Part shown: one piece after another, positions 12,278 to 22,990 of the stretch
Layout of the letters: each line of letters starts with the position of its first letter
Position numbering within the stretch: the stretch's first letter is position 1
Assembly: GCF_003573695.1 (NCBI RefSeq)
Contig: NC_039362.1
Location: forward strand, 12,416,083-12,480,082
From: Papaver somniferum
Lineage: Eukaryota; Streptophyta; Magnoliopsida; Ranunculales; Papaveraceae
Length of the DNA: 64,000 bases
Direction: 5' to 3'
Translations under genes and position numbers: made by a program
The notes under the pieces: generated by a model
Told to the model about the DNA's origin: nothing
The model's input: the letters and a program-made list of their open reading frames with translations, nothing else
Databases searched by the model: none

Positions 12278-12706
12278 CTAGGCATTAATGAACTTTTCCA
12301 AAGTTTCTTCAGAGAACTCCTTCTCGTTATTGAAGAGTCCATTGACAAAGGGTTCATTCAACTCCTCCAAATCTTTTGAAAAAACTGTCAACTTACTAAG
12401 TTCTTTTTCTAGTTTACGTACAGTGTTTGTATATTGAGACAACATTCGTTCATAGTGAATTATATCTTCTAAGGATGCAGTGATCCGAGATTTTAAGCTG
12501 TTTCTTTTGATGATGAAATATTTTACCAGGTTCCTGAAATTTTCATCACTTTGATAAGAAGACAAGAACCAATTTAAGGAAGGATTTTTACCATTAATTG
12601 TAGCCTTCACTTTCTTCAAACTTGTAGAGGGAATTCCAGTACACCGACGTACGTTAGCTTCCAGAGTTGCATTCCTTCTTGTGTTGCATCTAGTAACAGG
12701 TGCCAT
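12278..12706 (-). CDS. Unknown 142 aa coiled-coil protein inside copia element
   Basis: I chose the ATG at 12706 (MAPVTRCNTRR) because the open frame upstream of it looks non-coding (hydrophobic, low complexity). The protein starts basic (RCNTRRNATLEANVRRC), then has a mid region rich in K, N and S, and a predicted helical, charged half (residues about 80-142, with ERMLSQYTNTVRKLEKELSK) that should form a coiled coil. It ends in an acidic helix. It lies where gag-pol would be expected in a complete Sirevirus, yet shows no zinc knuckle, protease or RT. I do not recognise the family. It may be a captured host segment or a diverged structural gene. Confidence 0.4.
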   Translation of the reverse strand: MAPVTRCNTRRNATLEANVRRCTGIPSTSLKKVKATINGKNPSLNWFLSSYQSDENFRNLVKYFIIKRNSLKSRITASLEDIIHYERMLSQYTNTVRKLEKELSKLTVFSKDLEELNEPFVNGLFNNEKEFSEETLEKFINA

Positions 12707-13046
12707 GGAATAGAAACTTTTGAGATTCCCCGTTTCCGAATGACTAAAACCCTGGACAACCAAAAGCTTTTGTATTTTTAGAGATTTATATAGATAAAAA
12801 CAAAAATAACCAAAAATACACTCCTTGAGCCAAAAGACGCAAATCCCCATTTTCTCAAGACAAATATGGGGACGCGAACGCCTAGAGTTAGGTAGGAATG
12901 ATAGGACCAAAAGGCTCCCCTTGTTTATCCCATAGTGACTTTCTAAGGTAAGACATATGAGCAGAGATTCTTCTTCTTTTGTTCTTGTAAGCGCTTGTCA
13001 CATAGGACTTGCTACAGTTATAAGTAGGTTGAGGGAACAAGGAACA

Positions 13047-13940
13047 TTATGTAGTAACAAACGTTTCTTTAGACTCGAATTCTTCAGCTTGGGGAATGAG
13101 CCTGAGATTGTCTCTGAAACTATCTAAATAATCTTCCTTATTCCTGGATACACATATAGAACCAATATTATAGACTTTGAACTTGCATGGTACAAGATTC
13201 CACTCAACTTGTCTATGAAGTTGATCTAACTCACCATTCATTGTATTTTCCCAAGAGAAGTTGTTTAGAGTTATATCAATAGTTTTTGGTTTTAAATGAG
13301 AAGAATAACAATAAACCGGAAGTTTTCCTTTTGATCTGATTGTAGAGTCTTCTCAACCTTTAGAAACGATAGATGACACACAGAGTTGAGAGTCGCCTAA
13401 CACATGTAGAAAAAGACTACAACGACTGTCACTACACCATCGAAGGGAAGAGGAAGAAGAAAAGGCAAGATTACTCATATTATCAGTACTTTTCTGTTTG
13501 GAATCTCCTGACAGAGTTGTATGTCCTTCTTGAGTAACACAAGGTTGCAAAGTATTCTTGCACGGATTACTCGCAGCCTCCAGACTCTTTGAAGAAGACA
13601 TACAGGCTTGTTAAGGATGATTGGATGAGCATACATATAAGCCAGACCCTTGACATTTGTCTGAGTGGTTCCTAGTCACATCAGTTTTCTCAACAAACGA
13701 TTGTTGAACATTATCTGAATGGTGACAATTCTTTAGAAAGCAACAAATGGATTCTCTCACATTCAATGAGAGATTCTTACTAGATATCAAATGCTTACGA
13801 GTTGTGATTTCTGCAACAAGACCAAAATAGATCCGGATTTGTTCTTCCAATCTCTTTTGAAGATTAACCAGTTTATCAGACCTTTTCCTTCGGTTGTTTT
13901 TAAAACCTGGTGACACGTCAATTGAGAATTTATGGTCCAT
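13047..13940 (-). pseudogene. Fragmented unknown ORFs near 5' end of copia interior
   Basis: Three consecutive minus-strand frames, 13940-13611, 13601-13353 and 13241-13047, look like pieces of one decayed gene. The first (MDHKFSIDVSPGFKNNRRKR) is basic, with a leucine-rich helical segment (KLVNLQKRLEEQIRIYFGL). The second is Ser-rich. The third is mixed (QLHRQVEWNLVPCKFKVYN). No retroviral motif is present. Position just downstream of the primer site is where gag would start. Function unknown. Confidence 0.35.
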
Positions 13941-13992
13941 ATAGTCAGATCGCTACAAACACAGACTTGTAAGGTCTTAAATGTGTTTGCCT

Positions 13993-14004
13993 GCTCTGAT
14001 ACCA
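13993..14004 (-). promoter_or_regulatory. Primer binding site, initiator tRNA-Met type
   Basis: On the minus strand TGGTATCAGAGC, the standard copia primer site complementary to the 3' end of initiator tRNA-Met, sits 8 bp inside the LTR end (CCCCGCA, then TTTTCAAT). It fixes the element orientation as minus. Confidence 0.9.
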
Positions 14005-14012
14005 ATTGAAAA

Positions 14013-14125
14013 TGCGGGGGTATAACAACACCACCAAATATTTTGCTTAGCAATCTGTATGGACTAACTCCTAAATACTTTGCTAGAGAATCAACTAGAC
14101 AGTCAGAATCAATCTAGATAAAAGT
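14013..14125 (-). mobile_element. Remnant of copia 5' LTR
   Basis: It matches 8200-8312 with about ten differences and stops exactly where CACTAGTACAG begins. The continuation of this LTR (what follows 8312) was not found elsewhere in the window. Confidence 0.85.
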
Positions 14126-14775
14126 CACTAGTACAGAAATGGCCTTTAGCCACGCCAGATATAAATTTCCCTGTCACGCCTTTCTGTTTTTGGCGTGTAT
14201 ATAGGGTAGACTTCTACCCTGTAGACACACCATGTTCTATGAGCGTGTTAATATAAGTGCTTTAAGCCACGCCATGGCTAGTAGTGTGTTCAAATATCAA
14301 CCGTTCGGTCATGTTAACTTTTAATTTTTGATTGGGCGTGTTTATAAACCAGTCTATGGCTACGTGAACCAGTTGTGGTGTGTCCATAAAAATAGTCATG
14401 CCACTTGAGGCGTGGTTAAAAAGTTGGTTTAAATAGTCACGCCACTTGAGGCGTGGTTAAAAATTTCGGTTTATTGGACACGCTAGTATGCGTGTCCATA
14501 GTGTGCGTTTAATAGCCACGCTGGTTGTATTGCGTGGCTAAAAAGTTTGGTTTATCGGACACGCTAGTATGCGTGTCCATAGTGGGAATTTAATAGCCAC
14601 GCCGGTTTTGTTGCGTGGCTAAAAAGTTCGATTTATTGGACACGCTAGTATGCGTGTCCATAGTGTGCGTTTTCTAGACACGCCGGCTTATATGCATGGT
14701 TAAAAATTTGGTTTTATTAGACACTCTAGTATGCGTGTCCATAGTGTGCGTTTTATAGACACGCCAGTTCTATTT
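14126..14775. mobile_element. CACTA transposon terminus with subterminal repeats
   Basis: It begins CACTAGTACAGAAATGG at the break in the copia LTR; candidate 3 bp target AGT at 14123-14125. Behind it are about ten short repeats of alternating orientation: GCCACGCC, GCGTGGCTAAAAA, GACACGCTAGTATGCGTG and CCATAGTGTGCGT. A CACTA tip followed by dense inverted subterminal repeats (transposase binding sites) is characteristic of En/Spm elements. The opposite terminus was not found. Confidence 0.8.
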
Positions 14776-15118
14776 ATTAACCGACTTTCAAAAAATATAT
14801 AAAAAAGCTTCTACCCAATTTCGAACGCATGGTCTCGACTCGAATGAGGTAGGTAACAAGACGAATCAATCCACCAAGATTCAAATCTATAGTTGTTTAA
14901 TATTAGTTAAAATAACCTATTTCTGCTATTCCATAGGGACCAAAGGATAGTTACAATCTATATATGAATCATTTGATGCTCCGCAACTCACAAAGAAGAA
15001 ATTCTTCCTCTTCCTCCTCATGCTCTGCAACTCATTCATTCCTTTTACCCCAAACCTATATTTCCATTTCCTCCTCCTTTACTACTCTTTCACCCCTTTA
15101 ATCCCAAACACTAGCACT
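14776..15118. other. No gene seen
   Basis: A/T-rich sequence between the subterminal repeats and the foldback, with C/T-rich stretches (TTCTTCCTCTTCCTCC). It could be CACTA interior or an older layer. Confidence 0.4.
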
Positions 15119-15252
15119 AATGCTTGGACTTGGTTTTGTTGTTGTTTCTTGTTTGCTGCATGAATCCATTAATATATTTTGGTGCTTTTGAAAGTGTTTT
15201 AATGGATTCAACATCAAACAAGAAGACAACAACAAAAAATAGTCCAGGATGC
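15119..15252. repeat. Near-perfect foldback, about 52 bp arms and 24 nt loop
   Basis: The left arm, about 15123-15173, contains TTGTTGTTTCTTGTTTGCTG and ATGAATCCATTAA. The right arm, about 15198-15250, is its reverse complement (TTAATGGATTCA, CAAACAAGAAGACAACAACA). By eye about 44 of 52 positions pair, with small bulges. The size and shape resemble a plant MIRNA precursor or a small foldback transposon. Neither arm resembles a conserved miRNA that I can name. Confidence 0.6.
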
Positions 15253-15617
15253 TCTGCCAAGTTAACCTGCATCTGAATGTCTATAAATAACACATCTGAT
15301 AGACTTGCCTTCTATGAATGCATAAAACCAAACAGTTGACCTAACAATGCACCTCTTAATTGGAGTAAAAGCTAATGAATTAAGCGAGTAGATTTAGGCT
15401 TTGGAAATAGGGTACGTTTAGTAGAGTAATGACGGCTATGAAGAGGTTGCGCATGGCATTGAAAAGACGTTAATATCCAAGTGACAGACACTTGACCAAT
15501 CTCCATAAAAGACCATTTATGGCTAAGATGCTACCATTAATTAAACAAGGCAGGGGGATAAACATATTATTATACCAAAAGAATAAATCATAGAAATAGA
15601 GATTATGAAAACAGATA

Positions 15618-16378
15618 ATGGCAAAGAATGATAGTAGTTCAGCAAATGGAAATCACACCGAGCCACCACCCGATTCAGAAGCAATGGTACATGCAAAGTT
15701 GATGATTGGGACTTTATCAAGATCTGAGATTGAAAGGTTGATTCCTTTCCTGAATCAGGAGAAGATAAGGAAGAAATGGCAAGAGGAGCGAGAAGAATTT
15801 GAAAGCTTAAGGGTTGAAAATGATGAGGATTTTCAGTTGTGGATGAGAAAGTTGGATGCCAAAGATGCACGTCGATACAGGCAGAAGCTTCAACGACAAG
15901 AAGACTGGAAGTGTTCATGGGGGAAAACTCGCAGTGCTACAGAAAGTGATAGTGAAGATGAAGAAAAGAACTGTGAAGGAGGATAAGATAAGGAGCGCAG
16001 TGATGATCAATGAAGAGAGACGAGAGATCAAAAGAAGCAGAGAAAAAGAAGAGGAAGAGGCAAGAGTTTGAATATGTGATGTACAAGTGCTATCTCTCTG
16101 AAAATAAGAACAACCCTTGTAAGTTTGCTCGAACCATGTCGGAACCTCTAAACGTGGATTTTGACGGAGAGGAGATTCCTGGGTTAAACCTCGATGGAGA
16201 GCCTGTGTTTTCCGGTGAGATGGTGGTTTGCAGTGAAGCAGAAGATGAGGAAGAAGAAAACGAAGATGATGATCTACAGGGTCCCTACACATCTTTAGAC
16301 GATAATGATGGTACTGGTGCCTACTATGAAGAGGATGAGTTAAACTACAGCAGCGACAGTGATGGCGATTCTTGGTGA
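15618..16378 (+). pseudogene. Acidic orphan protein, FARTMSEP family, copy 1 (frameshifted)
   Basis: The start MAKNDSSSANGNHTEPPP leads into SRSEIERLIPFLNQEKIR, a charged helical region (about residues 30-100) and TRSATESDSEDEE. The frame then meets TAA at 15984-15986; a second frame from about 16010 resumes with KFARTMSEPLNVDFDGEEIP and a Glu/Asp-rich tail ending SDSDGDSW. The whole order matches the paralogue at 25587-26336 (SEEAERLISYLEQK, TRSSTESES, FARTMSEPMNV, acidic tail, DDQW). So this is one gene broken by a frameshift around 15980-16060; a small intron is a less likely explanation because no clean splice pair restores the frame. The very acidic tail suggests a nuclear or chromatin-linked role, but that is only inference. 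Confidence 0.6.
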
Positions 16379-17353
16379 TTGCCTTATACTGTCAAATCCC
16401 TTAGAACTAGAGTAATTTGGTATTTTGATTACTATTTCTCTTGTGCATCTTCGTGAAAACTTTTGGGGATATTTATGGTACTTTATGTTGCTGAAAAAGT
16501 GTATGGATAATGGGGTTTGAATTTCAGACATTTGGTGGTAGTTTGTTTGTTTTTTTGTTTGATATATGGTGTTGATGAAGAAGATGCTAGGGGGATTTTG
16601 GGGTTCAGTTTGCAGCAGGTGCATTGTTTGGATATCAGCTGGGAGAGTTGTAGTGGTTATGATTGGGTAAACTTTTTATGTCAGGTAGATTACTAATGTG
16701 CATCTTTGAATTTTGATTGTAAAAAGAAAGTTGTAATGGCACTGGTAGCCTGTCGGGTGTTTAGAAGTCGTATTCTGTTTGCTTTGTCCTTCTTTAGATG
16801 TAATTAAACTAGTTGTGTTCTTCCAATTGTTTGAATTTTCAGTAGTATTAAACTTGTGATGGATGTATGTGTGAAGGGTTTGAACATAAAGTGTCAGTTT
16901 TTCTTGCTCTTTTGATTTCAGTAGTAATCGCTTGAATACAGTAAATGTACAAACAAGCAATGTTCTTGGTGAATGATTCTAAATTTCCAATGATTGTTAA
17001 GTAGAGATGGGTAGGAATGACTGAATTAATGAATCGATAGGGTATATAAAATGTTGTTTAAGATGGTGGGTATTACTCCAGTTTATGAAATTTTGTTGGA
17101 GTAAGATTAATTCAAAGACTATTTTAGGCCCAATTCCAAAAAAAAATCTATGTGCAAGCCTAGTACTATTACTACTAATCCTAGCATGACAGAATATTAA
17201 TTCAACAATCAGTATAGCCAAATCCAAACTCATCCAACATTGCTAAAACCTATTTTCATACAAAACCCCACCATGATTTAAGAATCAATTTTTTTTCAAC
17301 AATCCATACATTCATTCTCTAATTAACAGAAAAATCCAAACAACTACGTTCTA
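16379..17353. other. No gene seen
   Basis: T-rich sequence after the acidic gene; the first 80 bp share CATCTTCGTGAAAA with the downstream region of the paralogue (26409 on), probably a common 3' UTR. The rest shows nothing recognisable. Confidence 0.5.
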
Positions 17354-20300
17354 TCACCTGGATTGTTGCTTAGTCCTTGTAAATGGTTGCTCAGATGCAG
17401 TCGTTTGAGAAGCAGGGACTGCTGTTGGTGTTGGTTCTTTCCTTGCAGTTCTACCCTTAATGTCGTCCCTATAGTAATCATCCTTGGATGTCCTTTGCAG
17501 GTCAAGTTTATCTACCTTTGGCAATTTATACTCATTCTGACAAATAACTGTCGTACTGAATTCCTCGTCGACATCATCACCAGCATATTTCCATATTTGG
17601 GTAGGTGCACCTAACACAATAGACTTTTTTTTTTATTTTCCCGGTATGGCACATAAAATACCTGCTTATCTTGGGAGGATACAACGAAAGGATCATCCTG
17701 GAGTCCCAACTTATCAAGCTCAACAAAAATGTAGCCAAGTTTGTCTTTTGAGACCCCTGCTTTGGTAACCCATTTACACCTGAAAAGTGTCACTTTCAGC
17801 GAATGATATGTCAGCACCCATATCTCTTGTAAAACACCATAATAATCCGCCATATTAAGGGTAATCCCTGCTTTTCGAAAGTGCGTGTCAGTTGCCTCTA
17901 CGTAAACCCCGTTATTCTGGTTAATAGAACCATCATGAGATTTTATGTGAAACATGTATCCATTGATGTGATATACTTCATATATCTCTACTTGTGCATT
18001 CGGTGGGATTGATAGCCACCTTAAGTCCTGATTGAAGTTTTCCCTAGAGTCTGCCCACTCACTATCAACCTGAAATACATTATAAGGATTAGCCTCCATC
18101 TCAACGCAAAAGTTACATAGCAAGAGTGACATTTTCTGCAAACTCTTAGCACTTTTTGTAACCATTTGGCGAACTCTTCACCATGTTTTTGATCTAGCTG
18201 TCTATCACTCATACCAAGATATTTATCCTTCAAAAAATTCTGGTGTCGGTTGGACAATGCAATAATTAATGTTATTATCTTTACAGAAATTCGGACACAG
18301 AATTAAAAACTAAATAAAAAATGAGGTTATTTGGTTAGATCTAGTTATACTTACTCAACGTAAGGAACAACTTCAGGTGAATTCCGCAATACATAGAAAT
18401 GTGCTTTATCAAACAGATCCTTATCAACACGAGGAAACTTAGGATTTGACATTTTTTTCCCCTGAAAGAATAAGAATCATCGCCAGTGTCAGATGTGTTG
18501 AGTTTGTCTGGTGGAATTCCGACTGTATCATTCATGCTTTTTTGGCGCTCACTGATAACCTCAATTGTCTCTTCCGCAAGGTTCCCTTCAGCAATGCTTC
18601 CTCCAGGTCTGTTTCTGTTTCGCACATTCCCTTTAATGACCTTCATGCACCTTTCAAACGGATACATCCATCGAAAGAATACAGAACCACAAATTTGCAC
18701 TTCCCTGGTAAGATGCACAGTTAAATGAACCATGATGTCGAAAAAGGATGGAGGAAAGTATTTCTCGAGAAAGCACAACGTCACAACGAGATCCGGCTGC
18801 AATTTTTCTAGCTCTCCCACCTTGATTTCTTTGCTAGATATTGCCCTGAAAAAAAACAAAACCTGATAATAACATATCTTGTTGGCTGCGGCATAATTGA
18901 TTTAATCCCAATGGGCAAAAAATGCTGCATTAGCATGTGATAATCATGCGATTTTAGTCCGATAAGCTTTCGATCTTTTCGATTCACCAGGGTTGAAAAG
19001 TTTGAACAATACCCTTGTGGAACCTTTATCTCGGATAATGTTGCACAAAACTTGGCCTTTTTCTCCGATTAATGAGTGACATGCTGCCTTTAGTATATAT
19101 CTCCCTTTGCCATTTTCCCGAGGTTGCAACTCGTCTCTAAAACCCATCTCCTTCAGGTTCATTCGAACAGCAAGGTGGTCTTTCGACTTAAATTCATTGT
19201 TCAACAATGTTCCAACGATACTCTCGCATACATTCTTTTCGACGTGCATGAAATCTATGCAATGGTGGACAACATGACACCGCCAGTAGGGGAGGAGCCT
19301 GAACCATATATTGAACTTTTTTCAGTAGCGCCTTTCGGTCTCCTTCTCCTTCCCCTTTTTTGGGTCGATGGTCTTTTCGATTCTCTTCATCTTTCCACCT
19401 CTTCCAGGGTTATCCTGCACGAATTCCACCACAATGTTCTTACGTCCCTTTCCCCATTTATTATTTATAGACTTTACCTCATTGTATATTTGTGACGGGG
19501 TCATAAGTTCCGGAGCCTTTTCAGTTTCATCTTTTCCATTGAACCCCTTCTGATGTCTGAATGGATGATCGTATGGTAGGTATCTTTTATGCCCGGTATA
19601 AACCTCTTTTCTACAATGTTTTATCCTTACATAGTAAGTACTTTCCCACACACCTTACAGGCGTCTCGTCCCTGGTAGAGGCAGCCACACAGTGTACCGA
19701 GAGCAGGGTAATCATTTATTGTCCATAAAACAGCCGCACGTAGAGTAAACATCTTCTGTTTCAGCACATCAAAACATTGGACTCCCTCAAATAATTCCTT
19801 GATATCCTCGGCAAACGGTTGTAACATAACATCAATGTCCTTACAAGGCCCCTATCGATAATTAATGACAGCATGGTGAACTTTCTCTTCATACACAACT
19901 ATGGCGGAAGGTTGTAAAGCACTGTCAGAATTGGACACACATTGTGCTGTTTTTGCATGCCTTTGTTTTCGTCAACCCCGTCAGCCAAAATGCCTAGCCA
20001 CAGATTTCGAGGATCATCACGAATTACGGGATATCTTTCATCTATATTTTTCCATGCTAGTGAGTCCGTCGGATGCCGTAAAACACCCTCTTTTTTCTTT
20101 CTGGTGTCGTGCCACAATAAATATTCGACAATTCTCTTTGATTGAAACAGCCGTTTCAGTCTTGGGATAATTGGGAAATACCACAAGACTTTTGCCGGAA
20201 TTTTTTCATAAACCTCGTGGGTGGTGTCGTCAACTTTCCATCTTGATTCCCCAAAGGTGGGACACTTGATGTGATCCTTGTAATCCTTCCTATAGAGAAT

Positions 20301-20981
20301 GTAGTCATTGATGCATACATGTATCTTTTCGTAACCTGAACCCAAATCTCTCATCACCTTCTTAGCTTCATATGTACTTTTCATCATCTCATTTCCTGGA
20401 GGGAGCATGAATTTTAACAGCGGTAGAAGTTCATTAAATAACTTGTTGGAAGCTCCGTGCTTGCTCTTCAGGTTAAGCAGTTCACACATTGCAGATATCT
20501 TTGTAAAATCGGCACATCCTTCGTATAGGGGTTTCCCAGCATTTTCGAGTATCTGTTGCATCTTCTCAGAATCCTTTGAAAAGTTGTCTCATAATAAAGC
20601 ACTAACCATTTCTATAGTCTCTGCAGCATGTGTTGGTTCATCAGAGTGCGGACCGTCGCTGCCATTACCATCCAGAAGTGTCCACCATGATGACTCATCT
20701 TCTTCTCCTTTCTTAGTCCATACCTCATAATTTTGAATGAATCCAGAAGAATATAAATGAAACTGAACTTTACTTGCCTTGTGCGCATAGAGGTTGAGAC
20801 ATTTCACACATGGACATAGAAACTTAACTTTTCCCTTGCCGTATGATTTTCGTTTCCTATTCGCAATATCCTGTTGGTATGTATGCGTAGCAAACTTTAT
20901 AAATGCATCGACTCCGTCTTGATAACGCGGTTTGGTTCTATCGGTATACATCCAAGATTTATCCATTACTCTAGGATCCAT
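17354..20981 (-). pseudogene. En/Spm CACTA transposase (TNP2/TNPD type), decayed
   Basis: Minus-strand order fits a plant CACTA transposase. 20981-20589 is a transposase-associated domain (MDPRVMDKSWMYTDRTKPRY, then CPCVKCLN). 20588-19627 is the TNP2 core (PLYEGCADFTKISAM, then DGVDENKGMQK, CPILTVLYNLPP, AAVLWTINDYPALG, CKVCGK). 19651-18944 continues (YLPYDHPFRHQKGFNGK, MHVEKNVCESIVGTLLN). 18859-18341 is DUF4218 (FPPSFFDIMVHLTVHL, FFRWMYPFERCMK). 18165-17611 is DUF4216 (YYGVLQEIWVL, LFRCKWV, VFYVPY). An in-frame TGA lies at 20589, TAG at 19899 in a codon that is normally Trp (NLPPW), and a frameshift is near 19848. Some breaks may be introns. It may belong to the CACTA tip at 14126, though captured or foreign sequence lies between. 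Confidence 0.85.
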
Positions 20982-20989
20982 TATGAATT

Positions 20990-21770
20990 CTCAGATACCT
21001 GGAAGGAGAAAAAACTTGTGAAAATATTGTGAAAATGATATTGTGGTCCAAATAAAACTAAGAAATATCATTGCAAAGAGTAATACGTACACAAAGAGTA
21101 ATCACAAATCACAACGTGAGTTCAGTTATCATATATGAATCATACAAATAATCAGAGGTTAGCTACCCACATATAGTTGCATGTGAAGACAATATTTACC
21201 CTACTATGACCATTATAGTTACAATCTCAGTTAACAAATCAGTACTGAAAAGAACTACTTACACGGTCGATACGATTATTCCGCAAAGAAAAACTGACAG
21301 GGGAATATATGGTTTATCCAGAGATGAATCAGATGATCAAAGTAAACCACTTGTTTCGTTTTCTAGGGGGAGGTTAGAAGATTTAAGAGTAGAAACATGA
21401 AATGATTTAAGATGAGAGGGATGAACACAGAGGGTAAATGGAAATTTGGCAATATTTTTCATAATAAATAATTTGGCAAGATATTTAAGTGTATATCGTA
21501 AATAATTTGGTAAAACAGGAAGGTAAAGATCCTTCAATTTGCATGTTGCACGTTCTATGTTAAGAATTTTCTCAGTCAAATCTTGTTATCCTGCTGCATA
21601 ATTTTCTGCTTTGACGGCTCTAAAAGACCGGAGAGCAATGCGACTAATATTCATTCCATCCTAAAGATTTTTTTTGTCCGTACCCGGATTCAGAAAATAA
21701 ATCAAAATGATAGCTAAAAAGCGGAGTACGTGTTGCTGCAGTTGTTATAACGGTACTAAAGTAAAAAACT
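20990..21770. other. No gene seen; possible CACTA 5' flank
   Basis: A/T-rich. A short direct repeat, GGAGTACGTGTTG followed by CAGTTG, occurs at about 21723 and 21785. No CACTA terminal repeat is visible on this side. Confidence 0.4.
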
Positions 21771-21774
21771 AACT

Positions 21775-22575
21775 TTGTAAAAAGTGGAGTACGTGTTGGT
21801 ACAGTTGAAAATAAAATCGTAAGAACTGGAAGAAGTTATGTCCCCAATTAGAATTAAGTGAATTAAAACAGATTACTCTAATTGTGTGTTCTATCCAATT
21901 AGAATTAATATCTAAAACCAAAGCTTGATTCACCCAATTAACATAATAGGTTTGATCATTGATGGATTTCATTGAAGTCTCACAATCTGATTCATAGATA
22001 ACATAATTAAAGTTCTTAGAGGGTGCCAGAGTAACAGCTGCCAGCATAGCCTTACATTCCAGCTCCTCAGCTTCAACTCCTATCTTCATTCCTCCATTGA
22101 AGCATTGTCCTTGCACCCAAAAGCAGCTACCTGCACAATTCCTCACTATTAGCCCTATTCCACCTTGTAATGAATCTGACTTAAAGAAGCATCAAAATAT
22201 ACAAGAAACAAGATTAGTTCCAGGAGACACAAGTTTATTAATGCCATCTATTGACATTGTCCTATTTGGAGTTATGTTCTGAAAAATCTTTGAACATCAA
22301 ATAATCCAAACTGATGCTTAAAAAAAATTTGTCCAAACTGAAACCATAAGCAATTTATTAATCTCATGTCTAGTAATTCCTATACCAAAGGTAATATTGA
22401 TATTTAAAACCAACCAAATAGATCTAGCATAACCACATTCAAGGAATAGGTGATTACTGGATTCCACATGATGATTACACAAACTGCAATGCAGTGAAGT
22501 AAACGATTGCAATGCCAAATAAGAGTATGAAGTCTGATTCACCCACCATTGAGTTCTGGTGATACTCCGCATCTG
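21775..22575 (-). pseudogene. LINE-type fragment: RT zinc-binding domain and RNase H-like domain
   Basis: Reading leftward, a zf-RVT-like segment (about 22520-22370: SLHCSLCNHHVESSNHLFLE) precedes an RNase H-like segment (22230-21880: GGIGLIVRNCAGSC, GVEAEELECKAMLAAV, FNYVIYESDCETSMKSIN, YYVNWVNQALVLDI). Both are typical of the 3' half of plant non-LTR ORF2, or of host genes derived from it. One extra T near 22197 shifts the frame between them. No reverse transcriptase core is present, so this is a 5'-truncated or mosaic relic. Confidence 0.65.
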
Positions 22576-22579
22576 GTGG

Positions 22580-22990
22580 CACTCCGAAAATATGAATACT
22601 ATGAAGTAAACGATTTCATCAAATGTGAATGCTTCCCCCTTTTCCTCTAAGTAGCGCGCTTTCACGTCTTCGTGCTACAAAAACAACACACAAACTTATT
22701 TGGTTACATATAAGTTGAAAAAAGTATTGTGCCAAATAAACCATAAAGATGCGTACAAGTTGTAGTGGGGACAATATATGGTGGCTTGCGTGCGATATCC
22801 GGTGTTTGATTTTAAAAAACCCAGCTACCGCATCTAGGATGATGTTGTTCCTATCCTTGATTTGTTGAACACTTCTTCTTTTCGGGTTCCCATAATCTTG
22901 GCTAAATTTGTTATGTATCTTCGCCCAATAGGTCTCGGTCAAGCAGAGATCTAGAACTCGACTTTCGGCTGCCCATGCTTTGGTGATTGC
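22580..22990 (-). pseudogene. Harbinger-associated MYB-like protein fragment
   Basis: The frame reads DLAITKAWAAESRVLDLCL, TETYWAKIHNKFSQDYGNP, RSVQQIKDR and ILDAVAGF. The sequence ETYWxxIxxxF...R...RW-like is typical of the MYB/SANT-like proteins that accompany PIF/Harbinger transposons and are often misannotated as glutathione S-transferase T3-like. An intron of about 120 bp ending TTTTTGTAG (22681) would join KARYLEEKGEAFTFDE, a plausible C-terminal segment of the same family. It abuts the LINE fragment directly, so the region is a mosaic. Confidence 0.5.

Noticed and set aside
22097..22282. Plus-strand ORF over the RNase H fragment
   Set aside because: Antisense shadow of the LINE-type domain.
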